NCBI GenBank assembly: GCA_013399855.1
Contig: VXAY01003218.1
Coordinates: forward strand, 379,596-443,595
Source: Oxyruncus cristatus
Lineage: Eukaryota; Chordata; Aves; Passeriformes; Cotingidae
Length of the DNA stretch: 64,000 bases
Direction: 5' to 3'
The first letter of the stretch is position 1; every line of letters begins with the position of its first letter. The notes beneath the pieces were generated by a model. That model made no database searches. It worked only from the letters and a program-made list of their open reading frames with translations, and was not told the origin of the DNA. A program made the position numbers and the translations under genes. Below are positions 1 to 10,974 of this stretch, one piece after another.

Positions 1-259
1 TGAGATTCTGGGAGTTGCATCTCCATAAAACCCACTAATGTGTTCAAGAGTTGGCTCAAAAAGTAAAGTTTCTGAACTTGGTCTTTTCATTCTTAATAAG
101 GCACCCAAATGTACTATTTCCAGATACCTGGGTTTGAGCAGTGACAGCTCTGGACAGCAGGATATATGCACAAGTAAGAATAAGCAAGAGTAGCCCACGT
201 GTCAGTGGGCACCCCGTGGGCTGGGTTCGCGTGCTGCCCGCTGCGCTGGTTGTGCTCAC

Positions 260-839
260 CGGACAAAGATCGCCGCCGCCTTGCGCTCCTCCACGAACAC
301 CTCGGAGTCCGTGGGCTGGGGGGGGGAGTCCTGGTGTTCAAAGGGCACAAAGAAAGAGATCTTGAAGTCTGTGCAGCCAGATTTCACCAGGCAGGTCACT
401 GGCACAGTCATGTCAATCTTCATTTCTAGAGGAGAGGAGAGACAGTTGTCAAAGCTGCATTCCCCAGCTCCTCTGTTGTGTACTAATCTTCATCAGCTTG
501 CTTGTCAAAACCAGCAGGCCCTACCTCTCTCATTCTTTCCCTGGATGTAGTGGAAGAGCTTCCAGAAGCCCTGGCGCATGGCTTCCTTCTGGCTTTCCCC
601 CCTGACGACTGTGCTCACCCACTTGGCCGTCTCATACTGACGCAGTTCATAGTCCTTGGCCTGCAAGGGAGCAAAAGTCACAGTGACATAGAGATGGGTA
701 TTAAAGATGACCGAAATGAATAGCTACTGTTCCCTGATCAGCATGAAAGCACTGTTGCAGTTACCATTGTCTCTGTTGAGCTCCACCGAGGGGACTGCAG
801 GTCCAGGGACAGGAATGTTTGCTTGAAGGATTTGATCAT
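260..839 (-). CDS. SOUL: SOUL/HEBP-family heme-binding protein, 3' partial
   Basis: Three coding exons on the minus strand, in transcript order 839-765, 660-525 and 425-260, all with GT-AG borders. Phases join exactly: 75 nt, then 136 nt, then 166 nt ending in phase 2. The start is the ATG at 839-837 (MIKSFKQTFLSLDL...), which opens directly after a CAG acceptor, so a 5' non-coding exon must lie upstream. The core reads YELRQYETAKWVSTVVRG, then GFWKLFHYIQGKNE and EMKIDMTVPVTC, then SDSEVF-like TDSEVFVEERKAAAIFVR, the hallmark order of the SOUL domain. About 126 residues are present; the family is usually about 190-210, so the last exon (roughly 60-70 residues) lies beyond position 1. SOUL/HEBP proteins bind heme or other tetrapyrroles; avian SOUL is known from retina and pineal gland. 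The family call is secure. The exact paralogue (SOUL versus HEBP2) rests on the N-terminal sequence and is less sure. Confidence 0.88.
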
Positions 840-952
840 CTTGCCAGAGCTGAAAGGCAGACACAGTTCATTGGCATCTCTTAACTCAGTGTGGTATTAG
901 TGGGCAGACAAAGCACTAGGGCTTTCTGCCTAATGGTTCACTTGTCCCTGAA

Positions 953-1507
953 ATGGTGAAAGGCCTGAATTCCTGCTTATCCTCCCCAGTGATTCAACAA
1001 AAAAGAGCTGAAATAATTTCAGTCCTGCAGGAACAGAACCAAGACCAGGAAACTGCCTCTCGGCTGCTGAGGGAGTGTTCATCTTTCAGGTTACCCTGCC
1101 TTCACTTCTCTGTGACAAAAAGGCATTTCCTGGCAGCAAAACAGAAGGTGGAAATTCTGCAAGTGGGAGTTTTGGGGAAGTCTGTAAGTAAAAAGGACTT
1201 GAGTTCAGTCTGTTTGCTCCAGGATGAAAAGCACTGGTGTTGGTGGGTGCTCTGATACTGACTTACTGGGCCTCATAATGACTTTGCCTTAATGTCAAAG
1301 CTAACTTGGCTATAACTTTATTTGGTCTCTCATAATAGCTGATACCTTCCCTAAAGGCCTTTAGCCTCAGGGTCCTGTGGGTAAATGAGATTTTCTGCAT
1401 TTAGAAATGAGTAGCTACTTTTCTTCCCACCAGAGGAAAAAGCTGAAAACTTGAAACCACTGTCCCAAAGCAAAGCAAGTGAAAATACTCAGTCACCACT
1501 GAAATAA
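953..1507 (+). CDS. candidate two-exon small ORF or C-terminal end of an unseen plus-strand gene
   Basis: A strong acceptor (pyrimidine tract ending CCCCAG at 989) opens exon 990-1183, which ends at a textbook donor (TCT then GTAAGTAAAA). A second exon, 1436-1507, follows a TTCTTCCCACCAGAG acceptor and ends in TAA at 1505-1507. The frame is open across both in matching phase (0 out, 0 in). The first exon encodes a helix-prone stretch (RAEIISVLQEQNQDQETASR) and the second ends ENTQSPLK. An in-frame ATG at 953 lies just before the acceptor, so this could be either an independent product of about 97 residues, or the last two exons of a larger gene whose earlier exons lie left of the window and overlap SOUL antisense. 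The protein is not recognised. Splice signals and open frame are seen; being coding is inferred. Confidence 0.35.
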
Positions 1508-2897
1508 TCACATCTGGTGAAAAGCCTTGAGACTGTAGGAGCCTTCATGCATGACTTTTGTCATGCCCAGGCAGATTGTAGCATGTAACCTGCATCCTGA
1601 CAGTCCTTTCCTGGTGCATCACTGTCCTTTGCACTTCACGTTGCAAAGACGGCACGTAGCTAATTCAGCAATTATCTCACTTCTTGGGTCATAGGACATT
1701 GTCTTCTTAGACTACAGCTTAGTCACCTGGTTTGTCGGGGTAACAGAAAATCACTTCTAAAATCAGCAACTGTGCCACTTCTCTGCTGTGTTCTGTTTCC
1801 ATCTTCCTGTGACACGTGGAGTGCTGTTGAATACCGTTAATCCCCTGTCCATACCCTGCTTTAGAGGAATTCTTTTGGGGAGCTGAGGTTGAAAAGCTTA
1901 TTAAAAAACCCCGAAACAACAAAACACGCAACCAAAAACAAACATAAAAAACCCCAACCATCCAAACAAACCTTAGAACCCTTAAAATTAAGTTGTGTAG
2001 TGCCGCTCACGTGTTGAGCTTTTCCCAGCAGCTCCTTCCCTTGTCCCCGCAGAGCAAGGGGAGGTCCCAGGATGCCACAGCAGGACACTGATGCCAGCAG
2101 TTAAAGGCAGGTGCTGTCCCCTCCCTGTCCCAGCCTGAAGGTACCTCATCCTCAGCAGACCTGACCTCGGCGATGGTCACCAGGGACTGCTGGGCAGTTG
2201 TACTCCAGCAGACTTTGAGTCAGTGGTGTTTATGAAACGTAACAAAGCAGGAATCCACTTAACTAGAAGCAAATGTCAGCAACTGCGCTGAAACTTCCTA
2301 CTGCAATTTATTTATTGCCAGTTTTAGGGCAAAGATGCTGCTGCTTTGCTGTCACTTTGCTTTCTCTTTGCTATAAAACACATATAGAAAACACATTGCT
2401 CCTCCTCATGTGCTCCCTGGGGGTGTGAGAAAGCAGAGGAGTAAATGTTCCTCTGTTTAACACTTGCAATAGCTACTGGACGAGCTGGCTTCTCTCTAAG
2501 AGCCAATTCCAACCCCTTCCCAGTACACCTTTCCTGAACTGCTGGGTAGATCTCAGCTCTGGCTTTGATAACTCTGGCCAGTACTGTCAGTGCATGTTAG
2601 ACATACTTTTTAATTAAATAAAACAACGCTTTGGGGTGGGAGAGACAAACTGAGAAGACTGCTCCAGATATTTACAGTTGAGTTCATTTTAGATCTACAG
2701 GAGAGCTGAGCTTTGAAGCGTCCATCTGTTCATACAAATATGACTGTGGGGTGTTCAGGTTCTCCTGTAGCTGTTCACACGTGGGCCAAGGGGACAGTCA
2801 GTAGGTTATAGCACTGCCATAAGTAAGCACAGCCAGAATATGCCATTCCACAAGCCATTAATGCTGGTGAGGAAGAGAGGAAAGCAGACGTACTTAC
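1508..2897. other. intergenic or intronic sequence, no gene seen
   Basis: No ORF here carries convincing splice borders. There is an A-rich stretch of AAAC-type repeats near 1900-1985. Nothing else stands out on either strand. Confidence 0.5.
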
Positions 2898-3034
2898 ATT
2901 TTCAGCTGTCTTATCCTTCTGGCTGTGGCAGTCTGTGCTGCTGAGGCTGCACATCCTGATAAGATGCTGCATGTCAGTGTTTATTTGAGTTTGGGCAAGC
3001 TCCTCCCATGCCTCAGCCCTACTGGAGGGGGCTG
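2898..3034 (-). other. candidate orphan exon (coding or 5' non-coding), minus strand
   Basis: A perfect donor (AAT then GTAAGTAC; intron from 2897 downward) ends an exon that would begin after an AACAG acceptor at about 3034. One frame is open across all 137 bases and reads plausibly (AWEELAQTQINTDMQHLIR, then SSTDCHSQKDKTAEN). It sits between the stop of the unrecognised minus-strand gene (3487) and the SOUL start codon (839), so the simplest reading is an upstream exon of SOUL. It could equally belong to an alternative 3' end of the other gene. Its acceptor is weaker than its donor. Confidence 0.35.
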
Positions 3035-3486
3035 CTGTTCCGAAAAGCAGAAGGCTGGAGCTTTGTGCTGCCCTGGGTCTCATTGGAGGGCCCCCACGCA
3101 GATGCCAGAAGCCCCACCTCCTACCCACGAGGCAACACTGGGGCCAGTGTGTGAGCTGGCGCCGTAAACAGTTCTGCACCCTTGTGTAACTTCCCCAGTT
3201 TCCAGGGCCGTGTGCCCGCTTGTGTCAGGGTCAGCAGCAGGTTTAGTGCTTTGGGAGAAAGGATTTTGCATAAATAACGTCCCCCCAGACTCGGATTACG
3301 GGAGAGTGGGGGCACGGAGTGCCAGCTTTTCCTTTTTCACCCCAGGGGTGAAGGGTAGGTAGGAATCCTGGCTGCACACTCCACTGAGACCATCCTCACG
3401 AGATCTTTGCTGGCATGCTATGAAAGGCAGCCAGTGTTCTCTGCTGGCTGGCTGCTCTGAGCGGCATTTGAGGCTAATCAGCCCCC

Positions 3487-6400
3487 TTAGCCCTTGGATA
3501 TCTGCACAAAGGGCTTACACAAAGCTATTGTGAAATCCTGCCCTGTTTGTAATACACACAGCGGGCCGGACTCTTCATTTAACCAGCTGCAGCTCCAGAC
3601 ATAGTTGGGTACCAGCACAATAGGGTAGATTAAACTCCACAGTTTGTGTTCTGAGGACACCTCCCAGTTTGTCATGGTTTGTGCAAATTCCTTGCAGCCA
3701 AATTCAGATAAGCTCTCGGGACGTGTGACATCAATAGTGGGGATGACTTTTAGCAGGAAACACACTTGGCTTGCAGGGAACTTCACTGGGATGCTGTGGG
3801 ATACACTCCTATTCTGAAAGGGGGAATAAAACCCCAACCATGCCAAACAGCAATTGTGAACTTACCTCTAAAGCCATAAAAGCTCTCCAGAGCCACAGAA
3901 GAGGGTGTTGTACAGGGAGATTTACAGCTGGAGTTTATTAGAACGTGCTGAGGCCTGAAATGCAGAACCAGTTCTCTGCGTGCTTTGTACTTCTATTTAT
4001 GGAGTCTAATGTTTCTCAGTTTCACTTGTGCTCTGCTTGGGTCAAACACGAACATCAGCAGGGCCTTTGGAGCAGCAGAATCTGCTACTTTTTGGTCTTT
4101 GCTGAGGAGCTACGGGCTTGTGTAAGGTGAGCTGACACCTTCCCCTGTCACTCCAACGCTCCTTCAGGTGTGTCCTGGTAATTATTTTCATAGAACGTGG
4201 AATCCTGGAATGGTTTGGGTTGGAAGGGACCTTAAAGATCCTCTCTGCCATGGGCAGGGGCACCTTCCACTAGACCAGGTTGCTCCAAGCCCCGTCCAAC
4301 CTGGCCGTGGACACTTGCAGGGATGGAAGTGTTCTTGAACAGAGCAGAGAAGGCCATGTGAAAAACAACTCCCAGCCACAAGAGTTTGGTAAATCACCAG
4401 CAATGTACCCCAGTGGTGAGCACTGAGGAGAATTACCTTGGAAGGGGGGCAGTAACTCTGTATGTAAACACAAGCCCACAGTGGATTCTCGTTTCTGAGG
4501 CAGAGAGGCCCAGAACAAACGCCCAGTCAGTGTCCAGCTGATGTCCCTGACAAAGAGCTGACTGTTCCTGGTGGAACAGCCCCAGGCTGGAGAACAATCC
4601 GCAGTGTTCTCCCGAGGGGTTGTTTTCCAACACGCTTTGTTTTTCACATATACATTGAGAGAACATGTCAACAGCTGAAAGAGAAGTAGGGCAGGCATGA
4701 GGACATGTATTCTGTACACAACTGTATACATTCCAGAAGTAATTAGGAGAGGGAGTGGGATTATGGTGGAAGCTGACACACAGTCTCACTGGTACCTCCA
4801 AATGGGGAAATTTGAGTATGCAGCAGTCATCAAGTCTCAAGGGCTCTGTGACACCTCTGTAATGTCGTGAATATATGTCTGGGACGTGGCTGGTAATTCT
4901 AGAGCAGCTGACAAAGCAATGTTTTTCTGTGCTGCTGCCTTAAGGAGTAGGGATGAGGGCACAAGCTCAGAAAAGCACAGGGTTTGTACCTTAATTTTAC
5001 TGTTTTCATCAGGCACTTGTGTGCAGGCACTAGTAATGAACTGGTACTTCAGAAACAGCTTCGACAGGAGAAGGAGAAGGGCAACACTGTGATATGATCA
5101 CTTGTGATTTCCACTTTTCCTCTCAGTAACAAGCCCACACCAGACCTTAAGCAACATTCTCCAGAGCAAAACTGCTTCCATCTGCTCTGTGGCAGCATTA
5201 CAATCCCGCTGTCACATCCATGCAGTTGTGTGGCGAGTTACCTTTATCCCTTAGAGGCAAGCACAGACTGCTTGCGCAAAAACCAGGAATCTTTTCCACT
5301 GACCTAATTGTGTCAGGATTGGAGAAACGCAGGGGGAAAAAAAATGTATTGTTACAGTGTGGTTAATGATAACTTTGAGTCTTGTGCTTGTAGCTGACAG
5401 GTCTGTAGTGGGATGTGAAGAGCTGGGGTGTGAGGGACAGAGAGGGAGCATTGTGTCCTGTCTGGCCACTCACATGTTCTAACAAGTGGTCCCATCCCAA
5501 AGCTCCAGGCAGTTTTGCATTGCTGCCTAAGCCTGCCAGGAAATCGTTGTCAGTGATTTTCATTTAAAAGCACTGAGACTCTTCACATATAAATGGCTTT
5601 TGCTTTTGCAAACTCATGCTCATCAGATGATGCAGAAGCCCTCACTTCCCAACAAAGAAGTTGAGCATGTGATGTTACTGTAGTTACTGTCCAGGGCAGC
5701 AAAAATGTCCTTCTATGTTGTTAGATGAAATGTGTCATCTCCCAAAAGCAGCCTTTTCTGTCCTTGCTCTAAAGAGAGAGAAAGCCTCCATTTTACATCT
5801 TCACTTCCAGCATGGAAAATGAAGAAGCATAAGTGTACCATCTTCTAAGGAAGCAGTTGAATGTACTGTAGTTCTGTTCCAAGGAACTTCCCTATTATCC
5901 CTTGCAAAATGTGAAAAGGAAATCTCTGCCATAGCTCCAGTGAGGGAGTATTTACACCTTATGCTCAGACCTGCAGGTTTTATATCAGCACACCGATTTG
6001 TTACCGTTGAATTTGCTCTCAGCCAAAACCCGTTTGCTTTCTGGAAACCTGCATGTGGATTTTGTCCATGTTTTCCCCCCCTGATTCCAGCTAGTTTGTT
6101 ACAAATGACACACAAAACTGCTGGTTCTCCCTGCTACCTTGACCGGCTGACTCAATGACAGTGTTACCTAACTCCTGCTGAGTGAGTGATTCCTTGCTCA
6201 CTTCATCAGGGATGGCCTGGAACTGGCTGCTCTTGACCAAATAAAAACCTTCCTACACTCAACACCACTCCAGAGCACGCTTGACTTTGTATTTACCAAG
6301 ATTCCTCTGCTGAAGATCACATTTTGGAATCATTCTAGGTTTGGGGAATTGATCCTAAATGAATCCTTCCCTCCAGGTGCCATGCAAAACATTCCAAAAC

Positions 6401-7088
6401 CTTCCTGTCTTCTGTGCATGGAGCCCAGAGAGAAGGTGCCTCAGCTTTATATACTGCCTTATTCACTGGCTTCTTTCCAAAATAAGGGATATTTTTAATA
6501 TGGATCTGTTCAGGTATCTAGCAGCTGAACCCCACATGCAATTAGCTCAGTAAACTTTAGCCAGCATTAATACTTATCTAAACCCACAGAAACCTCCAGT
6601 CCTCTCCTCTGGAAGGAGAGGAATTCACCTTCTAGAAATTCATCCACATTCTGCTGTCGACACAAAGTGAATTTGTATATTCAAGGCAGGAACATCTCAT
6701 CCAGGGAAAGAGGTAACAGGGCTTGCTGGGAAAAAGCCTTGACACAAATCTATTGCACTGCTCTCTGGGCTCTTTTTAACTGCTCTTTAACAGTAACTTA
6801 AGCCTGAGAGAACTAAGTTCTCTGAGGTGAAGGGAACACAGATGATGTGAGTGAGGAAAAGAGTCCAGCCCTGTGGAGCCCCAAGGACCTGGGAACATGT
6901 CCAGTGGTGATGGGACCAGGCCTGGAGAGTCAGGATTAGTATCTTAAAGAAAATACTTTCCTAAAATAATTTTTTCCACTTCTCCCGAAAAGACATGAAA
7001 AGGTGACTGAAGCTGAGGGTTTGTCTCCTGAGCTGCTTCCTGAGCTTAGTTGCTTGAGTATGGATCGTGTCAGACCTTCTCCCATCTT
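3487..7088 (-). CDS. unrecognised multi-exon protein gene, C-terminal 374 residues
   Basis: Ten exons in transcript order: 7088-6957, 6653-6629, 6248-6168, 5532-5474, 5290-5242, 5029-4990, 4907-4796, 4674-4437, 3927-3866, 3813-3487 (TAA at 3489-3487). Lengths 132, 25, 81, 59, 49, 40, 112, 238, 62 and 327 nt sum to 1125, exactly 375 codons. All borders are GT-AG and I chose among candidate acceptors so that every phase matches. The strongest signals are the donors at 3866 (GAG then GTAAGT) and 5474 (CAT then GTGAGT), and the acceptors at 4674 and 3813 (clear pyrimidine tracts). The two longest exons stay open for 79 and 108 codons. The sequence has no signal peptide or clear membrane segment in this part and is rich in Trp, Cys and Leu near its end. 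No ATG is assigned; more 5' exons are likely between 7.1 and 11.3 kb. The small exons at 6653, 5290 and 5029 have the weakest acceptors. I cannot name the family. Confidence 0.6.
4188..4330 (-). mobile_element. CR1 LINE 3' fragment, intronic
   Basis: Shows the reverse complement of the CR1 3' end (TGGTTTGGGTTGGAAGGGAC, then CCATGGGCAGGG, CACCTTCCACTAGACCAG, CAAGCCCCGTCCAACCTGG). It lies in the intron between exons 4674-4437 and 3927-3866 of the unrecognised gene. Confidence 0.9.
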
Positions 7089-7518
7089 CTGACAGTGGGG
7101 ATGTTGGTAGTGGGTGTGGGGTTTGGGGGGCACTTTCTTTAGATGATGTGAGTGAGGCCTCCAGAGATGGATTTTGGTCTGAATTCTGGACCAGAACCTG
7201 GTGTCTCTTCCTCTCCTTTCCCAGGATGAGCCAGTGCTGGGTTCTGCAGCAGGTGGCACTGTTGGTTATATCCAGAGGTGAGTTTTACTTCAATATTGAT
7301 GTCCCTCAAGCTCTCTTGGTTGCCAGTGGTCACTTCAGCTCAGTAGTGGATCCAGTGCACCCTGATAGTGTGTTCTATTTCCGAAGCCATAAACTTGATT
7401 ATACTGTTGACTGTTAATTGGAAGGTTAAACATTTGAGCATCTTAACATGTAAAGAATTAGTGTCTTTGTGTGTTAAACATCTTTTATGCACCAAACACA
7501 CCAGCCTGCAACAGAGAT

Positions 7519-7592
7519 CACAGAATGGTTTGGGTTGGAAGGGACCTTAAAGAGGTTCTAGTTCCAACCCCCTGCCGTGGGCAGGGAATGTC
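7519..7592 (-). mobile_element. short CR1 LINE 3' fragment
   Basis: Only the terminal part of CR1 is present: ACAGAATGGTTTGGGTTGGA, the ACCTTAAAG block and CCCCTGCCGTGGGCAGGG. Confidence 0.88.
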
Positions 7593-8838
7593 TCTGTAAG
7601 ACAGTTAAGAAAATGCTAAGTTAGGGGAAAAAAACCCACTTAAACTGGCAAGTTTCCAGGCAGAATCAATAGCCAACCTAACAGTTTAAAACTCAAAACA
7701 TCTGAGAGGCTGGTATTTCTTCTGATTTTTGCACCTTTCGATTTAGAGCAGAGAAAATAAGGTAGATGCTCCATGTTTAAGGACATCACACCAATTTCCC
7801 AGGTGATGTGCTTCTAAATACCAGCCAGCCAAGACAGTATTTAACAGAATTTCATCACTTTTGCAGGTATTACCTTCCTGAATTTTCATTTAGGCTTGGG
7901 TACTTCTTATTTGTTCTGAAAACAGACTTTGGTCTGTCTTTGGAAGAAATTTTATCTGGATACAGTTATTTATTGCAGAGAGAAAGAAGCAAAACTGTAG
8001 TTTGATTATGCTGAACCAGCAGTGCGCTCACGGTAGCTTGAGAAATGGCAAACACCAGGTGTCAAAACTCTATAGGTAGAGAGAAGTGTGATTTGGAGAA
8101 GGTGGAAGTGAAGTTGTATGTGTAGAAATTATTGGAAGTGTTAATACAGCAGCAACAGAAAGTCTGAAGGAAACTTGCAGGGCCTTTATGTGCTTATAAC
8201 TTCCCTATTTGAAATTACATTATGGAGCTATTTAGATAAGCTTTTGACATTCATGTTCGTTTCTTTTCCTTACAGAAAAATTGCTTAAATCTGTAAAACT
8301 GTATTTTTATTCCTGTGCTTGTTTTGGAAAAACAGCAACTGACTTTTGTTGCCGCTTTCACGGGTGTCCTTATAATCCTCTGAGCTTTGGCACCGCTGAC
8401 ACTGCCCTGCTTATTTCATGGGAAGTGGGAAGACACTTTTCCGGGCACTGCACAGGATGCTGCAGCTGCAGAGAGCCTGAACCCTCCCGCTGCCTTGCCC
8501 AGAATTTACAGTGCAGGTTTTGGAACCTCCATGTCAGCTCATGTGTTCAGATTCCCCAGACTATAAATTCCCACTGCCATTGAAGCTGCCGTTCCTTCGG
8601 GCTAAAGCACAGCTCTTTTTCCTTCTGGTTGTCAGTGTAAATACTCAGAAAGCCTTGGAATCTTCACCCTCATTTTTTTAACTGCATCCCTTCCAAAGGT
8701 CAGCAAAGACAGCCCCGAAACAGGAAACCCTCAGCCAGGGACAGAGGCAGTGAGGGCAGTCAGAAACAGTGATCAGATGTGGGAAGACAGTGCCAAGCCT
8801 GAACTGGGGCAACCCTAACATTTCTCAGAATGTCTCTG
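7593..8838. other. unique sequence, no gene assigned
   Basis: Holds an acceptor-like TTCCTTACAG at about 8275 followed by a 100-codon plus-strand ORF (8281-8583), but no donor, homology or matching exon supports it. It may include 5' exons of the minus-strand gene ending at 3487; none could be proved. Confidence 0.35.
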
Positions 8839-8839
8839 A

Positions 8840-10240
8840 GCTATTCTAAGATTTTAACCCCCTCTAAGCAGCTCCGAACCACTGTATTGTTCTTCTAAAT
8901 TGTTCTAGAAGTCCTTTAATTAGCCAAAAGAGCTCTAAGACCTCTCTATTGCTGCAGAGACAATTGGCTCAAACCAGATGTAATTTACACAACTCTAAGC
9001 AGTCTCTAACCCATCTAAAACTCTAATCAGCTCTAAACATCTCTAGGAGTTTATTACCACCTTTAAAATACCTTTGCACTTCCTGAAACAGCTTTAAAGA
9101 TCTGAAAAATAGCTCCAGATTCCTCCAGAGCTCCTCAGAAGCACTCTGAGCAGTTCTGAGGAGCTGTAATATCCCTTCCAAGACTGCTTGGGTCCTCTAA
9201 ATGGCACTAACATCTTTCTAAACCTCCTCTAAGCAACTTTCAGATTCATCTGATCTTATCTAGAGCTCCTCTATATTGATCTGAAGATCCTCTGGGCCTC
9301 TTGAACTCCTCTAAGGAGATCTAAACCTCCTTGAATATGCTGTGAGGTGCTCTAACCAGGCGGCTACAAAGCACCTCTATTATTACACCTCCTAAATCGC
9401 ACCTTTTAAAATCATTTAACTGATTCTAAAACACTCCAGAGTGATAACACAGTCTGGACTTCTCTAAAGAGTTCCAGAATGCACCACACTGCTCTACAAC
9501 CCATCTAGACAGCTCCAAAACTCTTCTAATTGAAGATAAACCATAGACTATGGTGAGAAACTATTAATTTCTCTAAAGCCTCCACTCTGAAAATCCTCTA
9601 AATAACACTGGTACCTAAAATTCCTCCACACTGCTTTAAGCAGCAGTAAAATGCTTCAAGACAGATCTCACCCCCTCTCAGTTTTCCATGTAATGGCTCT
9701 AAAGCTTATTTCTGCCTTTCTGAAACTCCTGCTTAGAGAAACAGTGCTAAAACTTCCCTGAGGCTCCAAAACCACTCTGAACTGCTCTAAATTGATCCAA
9801 CTCCTCCAAAACCCCTGTAAACAGTTCTAAGCAGCTCTGAAGTCCTGTAAATGTGCCAGAACTCCTGTAAAGTACTCTAAACTCACTTAGCTTTTCTAAA
9901 CCTCTTCTAAACACCTCAGAGCCCCCCTAAACTGATCTAAAGCTCCTCTGATGCTCTAAGCAGCACTAATGCGTCTCTAAAGACATTTAAAATGCCTCTA
10001 AATCCCTGCTGTACAACTCTGAACTGCTCCATGCAGCTTTAAAATTCCTCTGAAGAGCTCAAGGCAGCTCTAAAACCCTTTTAGACCAATCTGTGACTCA
10101 ACAGACTGTTCTAAGCAGCTCTAAAGCACTTCAGGCTGCTGCAGAACTTCTGTGCTGTCAACAGTAGCTCTGAAACTCCCTTAAAGTACTTGGAATACCT
10201 TGTGAACTTTCAGTGGTTCTACAGAGCACTGAATTGTCTC
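8840..10240. repeat. irregular CTCTAA-based repeat array, about 1.4 kb
   Basis: TCTAA, CTCTAAA, CTCTAAGCAG and related variants recur dozens of times, mixed with CTCCTCTAA and CAGCTCTAAA. In the best stretches (about 9000-9055 and 9780-9990) neighbouring cores lie roughly 10 bases apart; elsewhere they lie about 20 or more apart. The array is strongly strand-biased (CTCTAA on plus, TTAGAG on minus) and contains no long ORF. It looks like an old, heavily diverged minisatellite. I do not recognise a named satellite. Confidence 0.7.
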
Positions 10241-10274
10241 TGAACCTCCAGAAGCACACTGTTGTTTTGGGGAG

Positions 10275-10318
10275 GTGGCAGAGGTTGTGAGAGCTGGGAC
10301 TGTTCAGCCTGGAGAAAG
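10275..10318 (+). mobile_element. CR1 LINE fragment, left part of a split copy
   Basis: GAGCTGGGACTGTTCAGCC followed by TGGAGAA is a typical internal CR1 segment in sense orientation. The copy stops abruptly near 10318 and appears to resume at about 10975. Confidence 0.7.
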
Positions 10319-10974
10319 TTACCCATAGGAATGAAAGAGTTTACAGAAGAGAGTATTTCTGGAAAATGAGCCTCTGAGAAAAGCATGTGTTTTGTGGGGA
10401 CCTGCTCGTAAAGCTAAACCCCGGAGAAACTGATCTCTGCGTATGAACAGCCCACGGGAAGCATATTTTGGGGTGGGGGAGGAATACCACAGCCCCAAAC
10501 TCCTGGGGTTACTATGTGAACACATGAAAAATGTGCTCCCGGAGCACACAACAACGGGGGATTGTTCTCCCTGCAGGCTCTGGGTGCTCTCAAAACACGC
10601 TCTGATGGGGGTTTTGAGAGTGCACTCTGAAGGCAGATGTTTTGAAGGTTTATTGCCATGAATCTGTCCAGGGCAGTACCTTGTCTTATGGGGTGCCGGT
10701 GGTCTGGAAATCAACTGGGAGAAGATTTGAATCCAGGCCCAGCTGCGGTTCTGGTGGGATGGAGGGGGACACTGCTGTGCACGGCTGCCATGGGGCCACA
10801 CCTGGCTCTGCACACGGGGGAAAATCACTTTGGGCTGCATGCAAGGAGCACTTGTAGCTCCCCATGAGCCATTGTTTTCATGCCCTTCACGCAGAGACAT
10901 GGATCCGTGTGTCCCAGAGCCACGACACTGCTCTGTCACTGGGAGTGCTTCCTGCACCTCAGTGGGGCTGAGAC
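10319..10974. other. unassigned segment between two CR1 parts
   Basis: About 650 bases separate the two sense CR1 blocks, where an intact copy would have roughly 250-300 bases of CR1. The segment is moderately GC-rich and carries a 220-codon minus-strand ORF (10981-10319) with no recognisable domain. A tRNA B-box-like GATTTGAATCCAGG occurs near 10725, but no cloverleaf or A-box partner could be built. Confidence 0.4.

Noticed and set aside
4433..4840. 135-codon minus-strand ORF in the alternative frame of the new gene
   Set aside because: It runs through an intron, and its frame cannot join exon 3927-3866 without a stop, whereas the chosen frame joins on both sides.
5801..6115. 104-codon minus-strand ORF as a further exon
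   Set aside because: No acceptor and donor pair fits the phase of neighbouring exons of the new gene.
7067..7417. 116-codon plus-strand ORF
   Set aside because: It overlaps the exon 7088-6957 region on the other strand only slightly, has no splice support and no recognisable domain.
10700..10745. tRNA-like or tRNA-SINE head
   Set aside because: Only a B-box-like word is present; no A box, acceptor stem or anticodon arm could be paired.
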